A stretch of DNA of 9,605 nt from JAFKKS01 sp039808325 (GTDB lineage: Bacteria > Pseudomonadota > Alphaproteobacteria > Rhizobiales > Xanthobacteraceae), in assembly GCA_039808325.1 (NCBI GenBank), contig JBDHSU010000143.1:1-9605 (forward strand), in the 5' to 3' direction. A program made the position numbers and the translations under genes. Under the pieces are notes generated by a model. The model saw only the letters and a program-made list of their open reading frames with translations. It had not been told where the DNA came from and searched no databases. The stretch's first letter is position 1, and each line of letters begins with the position of its first letter. Positions 1 through 6,595 of the stretch are shown here, piece after piece.

Positions 1-970
1 AATCGTGCTTGCGGTCGCCTTCGTCATCGACCTGGCGTCCGGCCCGGCGTCTCTCGGCGCGATGGAGACGCTTCGCGCGGTGTTCGATCCCTCCGCCGTC
101 GATCGAACGGTCGCCACCATCATTTGGGACGTGCGCTTCCCTCAGGCGTTAGCGGCAGTCCTGGTCGGCATGGCGCTGGCCCTGGCCGGAGCGGAGATGC
201 AGACCGTTCTCAACAATCCCTTGGCGAGCCCGTTCACCCTCGGCATCTCCTCCGCTGCGGCGTTTGGCGCGGCGCTGGCTATCGTGTTGGGTATCGGCTT
301 TCCGGGCGTGCCACAGACCTGGATCGTCGCAGGCAATGCTTTTCTTTTGGCGTTCGGATCGATCTTTCTTTTGCAATCCCTCGTCACGGTGCGCGGCATG
401 GGGGCCGATGGAATTGTCCTCATGGGCATCGCACTGTTCTTCACATTCAACGCCCTGGTCGCGCTGATCCAGTTCGTCGCCAGCCAACAGGCGCTTCAGC
501 AACTCGTTTTCTGGATGCTTGGCAGCCTGTCGCGCGCCGACTGGCCGAAGCTGCAGGCTTTCGCGCTGATCATCGTCTGCGTCATCCCCTTCAGCTTACG
601 CGCGGCATGGCCGCTGACGGCGTTGAGGTTGGGCGAGGAGCGGGCACGCAGCGTCGGCATCGACGTCAATCGGCTGCGATTCTTCTCGCTGATACGGATC
701 AGCCTGCTCACCGCCACAGCCATGGCGCTGGTTGGCACCGTCGGGTTTGTCGGATTGGCGGGGCCGCACATTGCAAGACTTATGATCGGCGAAGACCATC
801 GGTTCTATTTGCTGACGAGCGCGCTATGCGGCGGCACGATCATGTCTCTCGCATCGACCATCAGTAAGGTGGCGGTACCCGGCGCGCTCATCCCGATCGG
901 CATTGTGACGGCGATCATCGGACTGCCCGTCTTCTTTGCGCTTATCCTCGGCCCCAGGGGGCGCCGGTGA
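1..970 (+). CDS. FecCD-family iron/siderophore ABC transporter permease (5' end outside window)
   Basis: Inner-membrane permease of a type II (BtuCD/FhuB/FecCD-like) ABC importer for ferric siderophore, haem or cobalamin. The reading frame is open at the left edge. The first in-window start is a GTG at 5, giving 321 residues against about 330-350 for the family, so the N-terminus probably lies upstream. Numbering from that GTG, the family motif with NPLASP and LGISS lies at about residues 71-83. The loop that contacts the ATPase is near 208-224 (LRLGEERARSVGID). The conserved C-terminal block GFVGLAGPHIARLMIGEDHR is at 247-266, and the protein ends in a hydrophobic helix with LPVFFALI. Many hydrophobic segments fit a polytopic protein of about 10 helices. 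The stop overlaps the following ATPase gene by 4 bp (GTGA), indicating translational coupling. Family is certain; the ligand is not. Confidence 0.93.
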   Translation, partial: IVLAVAFVIDLASGPASLGAMETLRAVFDPSAVDRTVATIIWDVRFPQALAAVLVGMALALAGAEMQTVLNNPLASPFTLGISSAAAFGAALAIVLGIGFPGVPQTWIVAGNAFLLAFGSIFLLQSLVTVRGMGADGIVLMGIALFFTFNALVALIQFVASQQALQQLVFWMLGSLSRADWPKLQAFALIIVCVIPFSLRAAWPLTALRLGEERARSVGIDVNRLRFFSLIRISLLTATAMALVGTVGFVGLAGPHIARLMIGEDHRFYLLTSALCGGTIMSLASTISKVAVPGALIPIGIVTAIIGLPVFFALILGPRGRR

Positions 971-1776
971 GCGAAATCTCGCTGACCGTGGAAGGACTAT
1001 CGACCGGCTATCGCGGCCGGCCTGTTATTCACGGCATCGCTTTGCCGCGCCTTCGCGCCGGCGAGATCACGGCTCTCGTGGGTCCGAACGCGGCCGGAAA
1101 GTCCACCTTGCTTCGCGCGCTCGCGGGGCTCCTGCCCGCGCGAGGACGCGCCGCGCTCGCGGAGCGCAACCTTCTTAAGATGACGGCGGCGGAAAGAGCC
1201 GCGCTGATCGGCTTTATGCCGCAGACTTTGCCGCAAGGCGTCGGGCTCACCGTGCTCGAGGGACTCTTGAGCTCTCTTAACGTCGGACGCGAACCGAGCG
1301 GCGACGATCCGGTCCGCCAAGCAGTCGGCGTGCTCGAACGGATCGGCATCGCCGACCTCGCGCTTGAACCCTTGTATCGTCTCTCCGGCGGGCAGCGCCA
1401 GCTTGCGAGCCTTGCGCAGTCGGTCGTGCGGCAGCCGCCGCTTCTGATGCTCGACGAGCCAATCAGCGCGTTGGACCTTCACCATCAATTCGAAGTCATG
1501 AGCATGGTCCGCGACTACGTTAGTGAGGGCCGCATCGCCATTGTCGTGTTGCACGATCTCACCTTCGCGGCGCGGTGGGCCGACAACGTGGTGGTCATGA
1601 CCGGTGGGAATCTTTGGGGTGCAGGCTCGCCGGAGGCCGTCATCACCACCGATATGCTGTCGTCCGTTTATCGCGTGAGGACGAGGGTCGAACGCTGTAG
1701 CCGGGGATTCCTTCATATCGCGGTGGACGATTTGATCGTCGATTCCGGTCATACCGATCTAACTCGAAGAAAGTAA
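967..1776 (+). CDS. FecE-type ABC transporter ATP-binding protein
   Basis: Cytoplasmic ATPase that powers the FecCD-family permease encoded just upstream. All nucleotide-binding motifs are intact in this 269-residue protein: Walker A GPNAAGKST at 39-47, Q-loop Q86, signature LSGGQ at 139-143, Walker B LLMLDEP at 159-165, D-loop SALD at 167-170 and switch histidine H196 (LHDL). The length is usual for FecE/FhuC/BtuD proteins. The start is a GTG overlapping the permease stop. That start fits because Walker A falls near residue 40, as is normal for the family. The residues after about 245 form a short tail without a recognised domain. The gene is the last of its operon; the next gene converges on it. 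I infer ferric-siderophore, haem or cobalamin uptake from the family, not from a specific ligand signature. Confidence 0.95.
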   Translation: MSEISLTVEGLSTGYRGRPVIHGIALPRLRAGEITALVGPNAAGKSTLLRALAGLLPARGRAALAERNLLKMTAAERAALIGFMPQTLPQGVGLTVLEGLLSSLNVGREPSGDDPVRQAVGVLERIGIADLALEPLYRLSGGQRQLASLAQSVVRQPPLLMLDEPISALDLHHQFEVMSMVRDYVSEGRIAIVVLHDLTFAARWADNVVVMTGGNLWGAGSPEAVITTDMLSSVYRVRTRVERCSRGFLHIAVDDLIVDSGHTDLTRRK

Positions 1777-1801
1777 TGACAAGCGGCCTTCCCTTTCGTC
1801 A

Positions 1802-1859
1802 GTCGGCTCAACAGGACTGCCAAACGGTATCCGAATAGACTCTGTGTGGCCGACCTTTT
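1802..1859 (+). terminator. weak candidate terminator after the FecE-type gene
   Basis: In the 103-bp gap between the convergent operons, GTCGGC at 1802-1807 can pair with GCCGAC at 1849-1854, followed at once by C and a run of five T. The enclosed loop is long (41 nt) and has only weak internal pairing, for example CAGTC with GACTG around 1800-1819. It sits in the right place to end the plus-strand transcript, but the fold is poor. On the minus strand no T-run follows the stem. Confidence 0.2.
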
Positions 1860-1879
1860 TCGATACGCGCTGATTTCTC

Positions 1880-2974
1880 TCAACGCGGCGCCGAAGCTTT
1901 TGAGTTGGCGATCGAAACGCCACTCCTTTGGCGAGCCTCGGCATAAAGCGCCATCCGCTTCTCCGCTATCGAAGACACGGCAGCAGCCTCCGCATGCAAG
2001 AGCGGCGGAAGCTCAAAAGCGCGATGACAGGCTGTCAGATGACCGGCAGCGAACGGCGCCAACGGCGGCGCTTCGCGGCGGCAGATATCGACGACGTAGG
2101 GGCAGCGTGTATGAAATCTGCATCCTTGCGGAAGATCGATCGGGTTCGGCGCGTCGCCGCTCGGCAGCGATCGCTCCGTCTTGCGGATGCCGGGCCGCGG
2201 AATCGCAGCCATGAGACTGCGCGTATACGGATGGCGCGACTGGGCAAATAAAGTCTCCTTCCGCGCTAGTTCGACGATTTGCCCGAGATACATGACCGCC
2301 ACCCGGTCGGCCACATGCTTTACCACCGCGAGGTCATGCGCGATGAAGAGGTAGGACAGCGACAAGCGCGCCTGCAGGTCCTTCATCAGGTTGACGATCT
2401 GCGCCTGGATGGAGACGTCGAGAGCGGAGACCGGCTCGTCGCACACGACGAGCGTCGGCTCCAGCGCCAGCGCTCGGGCAATGCCGATGCGTTGGCGCTG
2501 GCCGCCCGAGAATTCATGCGGGTAGCGCCGGGCGTAATGCGGGGAGAGGCCAACCAATTGCATCAGTTCTTCGACGCGCGCGCGGCGGGTCGCCCGAGTG
2601 CCGATGCCGTGGATAATCAGCGGCTCTTCCAGCACTTGGCTGACCCGCATGCGTGGATCGAGCGATGAAAAGGGATCTTGAAAGACGATCTGCATGCGCC
2701 GGCGCAGGCGCCGCAGCAGGTCGCCCTTCGCCTGCGTGATGTCCTGGCCCTCGAACTGGATATGCCCCGTGGTCGGCTCGATCAGCCGAAGCGCGAGGCG
2801 CGCGGTGGTCGACTTACCGCAGCCGGATTCCCCGACCAGCGCCAGCGTCTCGCCCGCATCGAGGTGAAACGAAACGCCGTCCACGGCGCGCAGCACCGTC
2901 GCGGCCTTGTCGGCGCGCGCGCGGATCGAATAATATTTGCTGAGGTTATCAACCTTTAACAACGGCACGCTCAT
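1880..2974 (-). CDS. Dpp/Opp-type ABC transporter ATP-binding protein (DppF/OppF-like)
   Basis: Second ATPase of the peptide/opine/nickel-type importer, 364 residues. Walker A GESGCGKST is at 48-56, Q-loop Q99, signature FSGGQ at 155-159, Walker B LVVCDEP at 175-181 and switch histidine H213. The C-terminal oligopeptide-transporter extension follows, with HPYT at 248-251 and PxGCRFHTRC at 282-291. Cysteines 285, 291, 298 and 316 match the spacing of the cysteine cluster known in this family to hold an iron-sulfur cluster in some members. The tail after about 322 is longer than usual, alanine-rich and without a recognised domain. The ATG overlaps the stop of the DppD-like gene by 4 bp (ATGA). 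It is the last gene of the operon. The partner D-type ATPase upstream implies a heterodimeric ATPase pair. The substrate is not determinable. Confidence 0.95.
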   Translation of the reverse strand: MSVPLLKVDNLSKYYSIRARADKAATVLRAVDGVSFHLDAGETLALVGESGCGKSTTARLALRLIEPTTGHIQFEGQDITQAKGDLLRRLRRRMQIVFQDPFSSLDPRMRVSQVLEEPLIIHGIGTRATRRARVEELMQLVGLSPHYARRYPHEFSGGQRQRIGIARALALEPTLVVCDEPVSALDVSIQAQIVNLMKDLQARLSLSYLFIAHDLAVVKHVADRVAVMYLGQIVELARKETLFAQSRHPYTRSLMAAIPRPGIRKTERSLPSGDAPNPIDLPQGCRFHTRCPYVVDICRREAPPLAPFAAGHLTACHRAFELPPLLHAEAAAVSSIAEKRMALYAEARQRSGVSIANSKASAPR

Positions 2975-3975
2975 GACGCCGCTTCCTCGATTGGTGCGCG
3001 GATGCAGGCGGCGCAGTGCGCGGCGCTCAGCGGCCGAAGCGCCGGGTCGATCGTTTTGCAGTCCGCCGCCGCGAATACGCAGCGCGGATGAAATCGGCAG
3101 CCGTCCGGCAGCATGAACGGCGGCGGCACGCTTCCTTCGATCGCAAGCAAGCGGTCTTGCGTTGTCTCTATCTTTGGAATGCTGCCGAGAAGACCAAGCG
3201 TGTAGGGATGCTGCGGGTCGTCGAAGATCGCATGCGCCGCCGCATGCTCCACGACGCGGCCCGCATACATCACGGCAATTTCGTCCGCCATTTCGCCGAC
3301 CACGCCGAGGTCATGCGTGATCAGGATGATGGCCATGCCCGTTTCCTGCTGGAGCTCGCGCAACAGATCGAGGATTTGCGCCTGCACCGTGACGTCGAGC
3401 GCCGTCGTCGGCTCGTCGGCAATGAGCAGATCCGGCTTGCACGCCAGCGCCATCGCGATCATCACGCGCTGACGCATACCTCCCGACATCTGGTGCGGGT
3501 ACTCGTCGAAGCGCTGCTCCGGCGCCGGGATGCGAACCTGGCGCAAAGCTTCGATACCCCGCGCGCGAAGCTCCGCGGCGCTGGCGATGGAATCGTGAGC
3601 GCGCATCGCTTCCGTAATCTGACGGCCTGCCGTGTAGACCGGATTGAGGCTCGTCATCGGCTCCTGAAAGATCATCGCGATGCGGTTGCCGCGGACATCG
3701 CGCATCGCCGCGGGCGGCAGCGTCAAAAGGTCGGTTCCGTCAAGGAGAACGCGGCCGCCCGCAATACGCCCAGGCGGCGGGACGAGGCGCATCACCGACA
3801 GCGAGAGGATCGATTTTCCGCAGCCACTCTCGCCGACAATCCCAAGTGTTCGCCCCCGTGAGATGGACAGACTGATGCCGTCGACGGCGGCGAATTCGCC
3901 GTCGATTGTCGGAAATACCGTGCGCAGCCCCTCGATCGCAAAAAAGGCGCTCTCTCGTTCAAGGGCCGCTGTCAT
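2971..3975 (-). CDS. Dpp/Opp-type ABC transporter ATP-binding protein (DppD/OppD-like)
   Basis: First ATPase of the importer. I chose the ATG at 3975 (334 residues). A longer frame starts at a TTG at 3993, six codons earlier, but that would overlap the preceding gene and lose the good ribosome-binding site GGATGAG, which lies nine bases before the ATG. From the ATG: Walker A GESGCGKS at 48-55, Q-loop Q104, signature MSGGM at 163-167, Walker B LLIADEP at 183-189 and switch histidine H221. The signature ends in M instead of Q, a variant common in D-type subunits. The oligopeptide C-terminal extension has HPYT and DGCRFHPRC, with cysteines 293, 299, 306, 321 and 324, of which four probably form the family's cluster site. 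The downstream F-type ATPase overlaps by 4 bp, so the pair is translationally coupled. Confidence 0.95.
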   Translation of the reverse strand: MTAALERESAFFAIEGLRTVFPTIDGEFAAVDGISLSISRGRTLGIVGESGCGKSILSLSVMRLVPPPGRIAGGRVLLDGTDLLTLPPAAMRDVRGNRIAMIFQEPMTSLNPVYTAGRQITEAMRAHDSIASAAELRARGIEALRQVRIPAPEQRFDEYPHQMSGGMRQRVMIAMALACKPDLLIADEPTTALDVTVQAQILDLLRELQQETGMAIILITHDLGVVGEMADEIAVMYAGRVVEHAAAHAIFDDPQHPYTLGLLGSIPKIETTQDRLLAIEGSVPPPFMLPDGCRFHPRCVFAAADCKTIDPALRPLSAAHCAACIRAPIEEAAS

Positions 3976-3984
3976 GCCGCGGAT

Positions 3985-3991
3985 CTCATCC
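3985..3991 (-). promoter_or_regulatory. ribosome-binding site deciding the DppD-like start
   Basis: On the minus strand this reads GGATGAG, nine bases before the ATG at 3975. It overlaps the TGA stop (3986-3988) of the CMD-family gene, suggesting that ribosomes finishing that gene re-initiate on the ATPase. It argues against the TTG at 3993. Confidence 0.6.
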
Positions 3992-4576
3992 AAGAGACGG
4001 GGCCGGCTTCGCAGCCGTCATGGTTTTCTTTTGCCATTCGAGCTCGGTCTTGAGGAGTTCCGGCCCTTCGAGCTGAACGTCGAGACCGATGATGAGAGCT
4101 CCGGCGGCCATATAGTAGGAACTCAGTAACGCCACATCGACGATCTGCCGCGCGGAGAAATGCTTCAGCATCGCGTCCAACGTTTTCTGGTCGACGCCCT
4201 TGCATGCCGTGTAGGCGAAGAGGTAGTCGCACAGCGCGCGCTCGGCGGGGCCGAAATCGCCTGGCGTCTTGCCCTGTTTGATTTGGTCGAGCTGCGCATC
4301 GGTGACGCCGATTTGGCGTGCGAGGTTGCCGTGGTGAACCCAGCCATACTCAACACCACGCACCGTGACGACGATTGTCAGTTCACGCTGAACTTCCGTC
4401 AGTTCCGTCCCATAGCGGCCGTAGTGGCCGAGCGCGGAGTAGTGCTGGAGCGCCTCCGGCGAGTGCGCAATCGAGCGCATCAGGTTCGAAACCCACCCGC
4501 GGCTCTTCTCCACGCGGGCGAATACATCCGCGATATGGGGATTTTTTGCGAGGTCGACGGCTGGAAGTCGAGCCAT
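3986..4576 (-). CDS. carboxymuconolactone decarboxylase (CMD/AhpD)-family protein
   Basis: All-helical CMD-family protein of 196 residues, longer than the roughly 125-residue 4-carboxymuconolactone decarboxylases and about the size of two-lobed AhpD-like members. The family core is at about residues 60-100: LTEVQRELTIVVT, then EYGWVHH at 77-82 and GNLARQIGVTDAQLDQI. A second lobe follows from about 108 (FGPAERALCDYLFAYTACKGVD) to about 165. The CxxC pair of peroxidase-type AhpD proteins is absent, so a thiol-peroxidase partner role is unlikely. The E-Y-x-W-x-H-H pattern fits the members resembling carboxymuconolactone decarboxylase. Start: ATG at 4576 with AAGGA seven bases upstream. The gene lies 60 bp after the permease C stop and 10 bp before the DppD-like start, inside the transporter operon. 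I infer a role in processing the imported compound, but reaction and substrate are unknown. Confidence 0.85.
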   Translation of the reverse strand: MARLPAVDLAKNPHIADVFARVEKSRGWVSNLMRSIAHSPEALQHYSALGHYGRYGTELTEVQRELTIVVTVRGVEYGWVHHGNLARQIGVTDAQLDQIKQGKTPGDFGPAERALCDYLFAYTACKGVDQKTLDAMLKHFSARQIVDVALLSSYYMAAGALIIGLDVQLEGPELLKTELEWQKKTMTAAKPAPSLG

Positions 4577-4636
4577 TTTCTGTTCCTTCGGTTTGGTTGC
4601 GGAGAGGCGTAAGTCCTGTGACTAAGTCGGCTGCGT

Positions 4637-5512
4637 TCAAAGCGCGTTACGCAGGCGCGGGTCGAGCCGATCGCGCAGATAGTCGCCGATCAGATTGATG
4701 CCGAGCACGGAAATGAAGATCGCGAGACCCGGAAACAGGGTGATCCACCACGCCGTTTCCAGATAGAGGCGGCCATCGTTCAAGATACTGCCCCACGTCA
4801 CCACCCGCGGCGGAACCCCAAGCCCGAGAAAGCTCAATGTCGCCTCCAGGATGATCATGTCGGACACGGCGAACGTGCCGAACACGATGACGGGGGTGAG
4901 CGTGTTCGGAAGGATATGACGCAAGATGATCCGCAGATGGCTGGCCCCGGCGGCCCGCGCCGCCTCGACATAGTCTTGCCGGATGGCGACAAGCGTTTCG
5001 CTACGGATCAACCGGGCATAGGTCGGCCAGCCGGTGACGCTGAGCGCGACGATGACATTTTCCAAACCTGGTCCCAGAACCGTGACGAGAGCGATGGTGA
5101 GCAGGATCGTCGGAATGGCGAGTTGAATGTCGACAAGCCGCATCAGCACGTCGCCGGTGCGACCGCCGACATATCCCGCCACGAGGCCCACGGCGATGCC
5201 GATGGGCGCTGCGATCGCGACGCACGTCAGACCGACTGTCAGTGAAATGCGCGCGCCGTAGAGAAGCCGGGCGAAGATGTCGCGGCCCAGTGCATCGGTG
5301 CCCAGCCAGTGGGCGCTGGTACCGCCAAGGAAAGCCGGCGGCGCGAGATGGCGCGCGAGGTCCATCCGGTTTGGTCCGCGTGGCGCGATATAGCCGGCAA
5401 AAACGGCGGCGAGAACCATCAGACCCAAGAGAACGGCGCCAAGAACAACTAGCCACGATGAACGCGGAAAACGCCAGCGCCGAGCGCTGATGATGGCTGC
5501 GGACAAGCTCAC
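4637..5512 (-). CDS. Dpp/Opp-type ABC transporter permease (DppC-like)
   Basis: Inner-membrane permease of the importer, 291 residues. The N-terminal helix is at about 18-42. A periplasmic stretch follows with the DppC-type block HWLGTDALGRDIFARLLYGAR at 68-88, then several hydrophobic helices. The cytoplasmic EAA loop that docks on the ATPases is at about 181-203 (YVEAARAAGASHLRIILRH, then ILPN). It ends with GDYLRDRLDPRLRNAL, the usual C-terminus of these permeases. The start is a GTG that overlaps the permease B stop by 4 bp (GTGA), so the two permeases are probably made in equal amounts. Length and motif order are normal and nothing looks damaged. Confidence 0.95.
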   Translation of the reverse strand: MSLSAAIISARRWRFPRSSWLVVLGAVLLGLMVLAAVFAGYIAPRGPNRMDLARHLAPPAFLGGTSAHWLGTDALGRDIFARLLYGARISLTVGLTCVAIAAPIGIAVGLVAGYVGGRTGDVLMRLVDIQLAIPTILLTIALVTVLGPGLENVIVALSVTGWPTYARLIRSETLVAIRQDYVEAARAAGASHLRIILRHILPNTLTPVIVFGTFAVSDMIILEATLSFLGLGVPPRVVTWGSILNDGRLYLETAWWITLFPGLAIFISVLGINLIGDYLRDRLDPRLRNAL

Positions 5513-6429
5513 GTCTCAAGCCTCACGCGTGGATCGAGCGCGACATAGCTGATATCGACCAGCATGTTGACGATCACAAAAATCGCCGAGATGACCAGCG
5601 TCACGCCCTGGACGACGGGAAAATCGCGATTGAAGACCGCTTCGACGACAAGGCTGCCGACACCCGGCCAGGCGAAGATCGATTCCGTCACCACCGCTCC
5701 CCCAAGCAACTGCGCGAGTTGCAGGCCGAGAAGCGTGATGATCGGCAATGCGGCATTGCGCAAGCCGTGCAGTACGAGCACGCGCGTCTCCGAAAGGCCC
5801 TTGGCGCGCGCCGTCCTCACGAAGTCCTGATTGAGCACCTCCAGCATGCTGGAGCGCACCATGCGGGTGAGGCGGCCGATGACGATCGTTGCGAGCGTGA
5901 TCGCCGGCAGCACCAGATGGCTCAATCCCCCCTGCCCGTAAACCGGGAGAACCTTGAGCTTTACACCGAATATCAGAATCAAGATCAGGCCGAGCCAGAA
6001 GATCGGAATGGCTTGGCCCGCCATCGCGCCGGCGATCATCAGGCGGTCGAAGAACGAGTTGCGCTTGATCGCCGCAATGATACCCGCGGGAATGGCGATG
6101 GCGACCGCGATCACCATCGCCGCGACTGTCAACGTGATGGTATGCGGCAAACGTTCCGCGATCAGGTCGACGACGGGGCGGTTGAAGCGCAGCGACTGGC
6201 GCAAATCGCCTGCCAGAATGTTCTTAAGATAGATCGCCAGTTGAATGTAGAGGGGCTGGTCGAGCCCCATGCTCTGGCGCACTTGCTGAATCTGTTCGGG
6301 CGTTGCGTCGGGCGAACTCATGACCAGCGCCGGGTCGCCCGACAGATGCAGAAGCATGAAGACGAATACGGCGACCCCGAGGATGGTTATCAGGCCTTGC
6401 AACAGCCGCCGTCCGACGAAGCCTGCCAT
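5509..6429 (-). CDS. Dpp/Opp-type ABC transporter permease (DppB-like)
   Basis: Partner inner-membrane permease, 306 residues from the ATG at 6429. The start is chosen because a strong ribosome-binding site (GAGAGGAAG) precedes it and the next residues (AGFVGRRLLQGLITILGVAVFVFMLL) form the classic DppB N-terminal helix. An earlier in-frame ATG at 6459 would put part of a palindromic repeat into the protein and lacks such a site. Family marks are the periplasmic region with MGLDQPLYIQLAIYLKNILAGD at about 54-75, the EAA loop at 203-225 (FVRTARAKGLSETRVLVLHG, then LRN), the block ESIFAWPGVGSLVVEAVFNRDFP after about 249, and the C-terminal DISYVALDPRVR. It is separated from the binding-protein gene by 166 bp of repeats and coupled to permease C by overlap. 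Confidence 0.95.
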   Translation of the reverse strand: MAGFVGRRLLQGLITILGVAVFVFMLLHLSGDPALVMSSPDATPEQIQQVRQSMGLDQPLYIQLAIYLKNILAGDLRQSLRFNRPVVDLIAERLPHTITLTVAAMVIAVAIAIPAGIIAAIKRNSFFDRLMIAGAMAGQAIPIFWLGLILILIFGVKLKVLPVYGQGGLSHLVLPAITLATIVIGRLTRMVRSSMLEVLNQDFVRTARAKGLSETRVLVLHGLRNAALPIITLLGLQLAQLLGGAVVTESIFAWPGVGSLVVEAVFNRDFPVVQGVTLVISAIFVIVNMLVDISYVALDPRVRLET

Positions 6430-6431
6430 CG

Positions 6432-6440
6432 CTTCCTCTC
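6432..6440 (-). promoter_or_regulatory. ribosome-binding site deciding the DppB-like start
   Basis: On the minus strand this reads GAGAGGAAG directly ahead of the ATG at 6429, with AGGA six bas­es from the start codon once the intervening AGCG is counted with its neighbours. It favours that ATG over the in-frame ATG at 6459. Confidence 0.55.
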
Positions 6441-6455
6441 TCCGCGACGCCCAGA

Positions 6456-6498
6456 GCATTTTCGAGCGAAGCGGAACCGGTTCACGTCAAGAAAATGC
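6456..6498. repeat. imperfect palindromic intergenic element with AACCGGTT core
   Basis: The outer arms GCATTTTC (6456-6463) and GAAAATGC (6491-6498) are perfect inverted repeats. The centre GAACCGGTTC (6474-6483) is a perfect 10-bp palindrome, so the whole can fold into a long interrupted hairpin. The core is shared with the repeat at the right end of the window. I recall similar elements scattered through Rhizobiales genomes; this is memory, not a search. It lies between the binding-protein and permease genes, just ahead of the permease ribosome-binding site. Confidence 0.75.
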
Positions 6499-6510
6499 GA
6501 TCAAACAAAA

Positions 6511-6556
6511 GCATGGGGCCTCGGTTCTGGTTCCATCAGAACCGAAAAGGCTCTAG
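6511..6556. repeat. second palindromic intergenic element (hairpin)
   Basis: TCGGTTCTG (6521-6529) pairs perfectly with CAGAACCGA (6537-6545) around a 7-base loop. The flanks GCAT and CTCTAG resemble degenerate outer arms. Neither strand has a T-run after the stem, so it is not a standard intrinsic terminator. It follows the binding-protein stop by about 40 bp on the minus strand, where such hairpins can stabilise or trim the 3' end of an mRNA segment. Confidence 0.7.
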
Positions 6557-6595
6557 GTGCGCTGGGCAACCAACGCACCTCGTCCGTGTATGCGA

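Noticed and set aside
3016..3861. A 281-codon plus-strand open frame opposite the DppD-like gene
   Set aside because: Its translation is rich in arginine and histidine without domains, and it lies wholly antisense to a gene with intact ATPase motifs. Such frames are common opposite GC-rich genes.
3976..3993. TTG at 3993 as start of the DppD-like ATPase
   Set aside because: It would overlap the CMD gene and lacks a clear ribosome-binding site. The ATG at 3975 has GGATGAG at a workable distance.
6430..6459. ATG at 6459 as start of the DppB-like permease
   Set aside because: Those ten codons would lie partly in a palindromic repeat and precede the normal permease N-terminus; a strong ribosome-binding site favours the ATG at 6429.
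6521..6545. Hairpin after the binding-protein gene as an intrinsic terminator
   Set aside because: No run of T follows the stem on the minus strand, and the downstream permease genes appear to need read-through.
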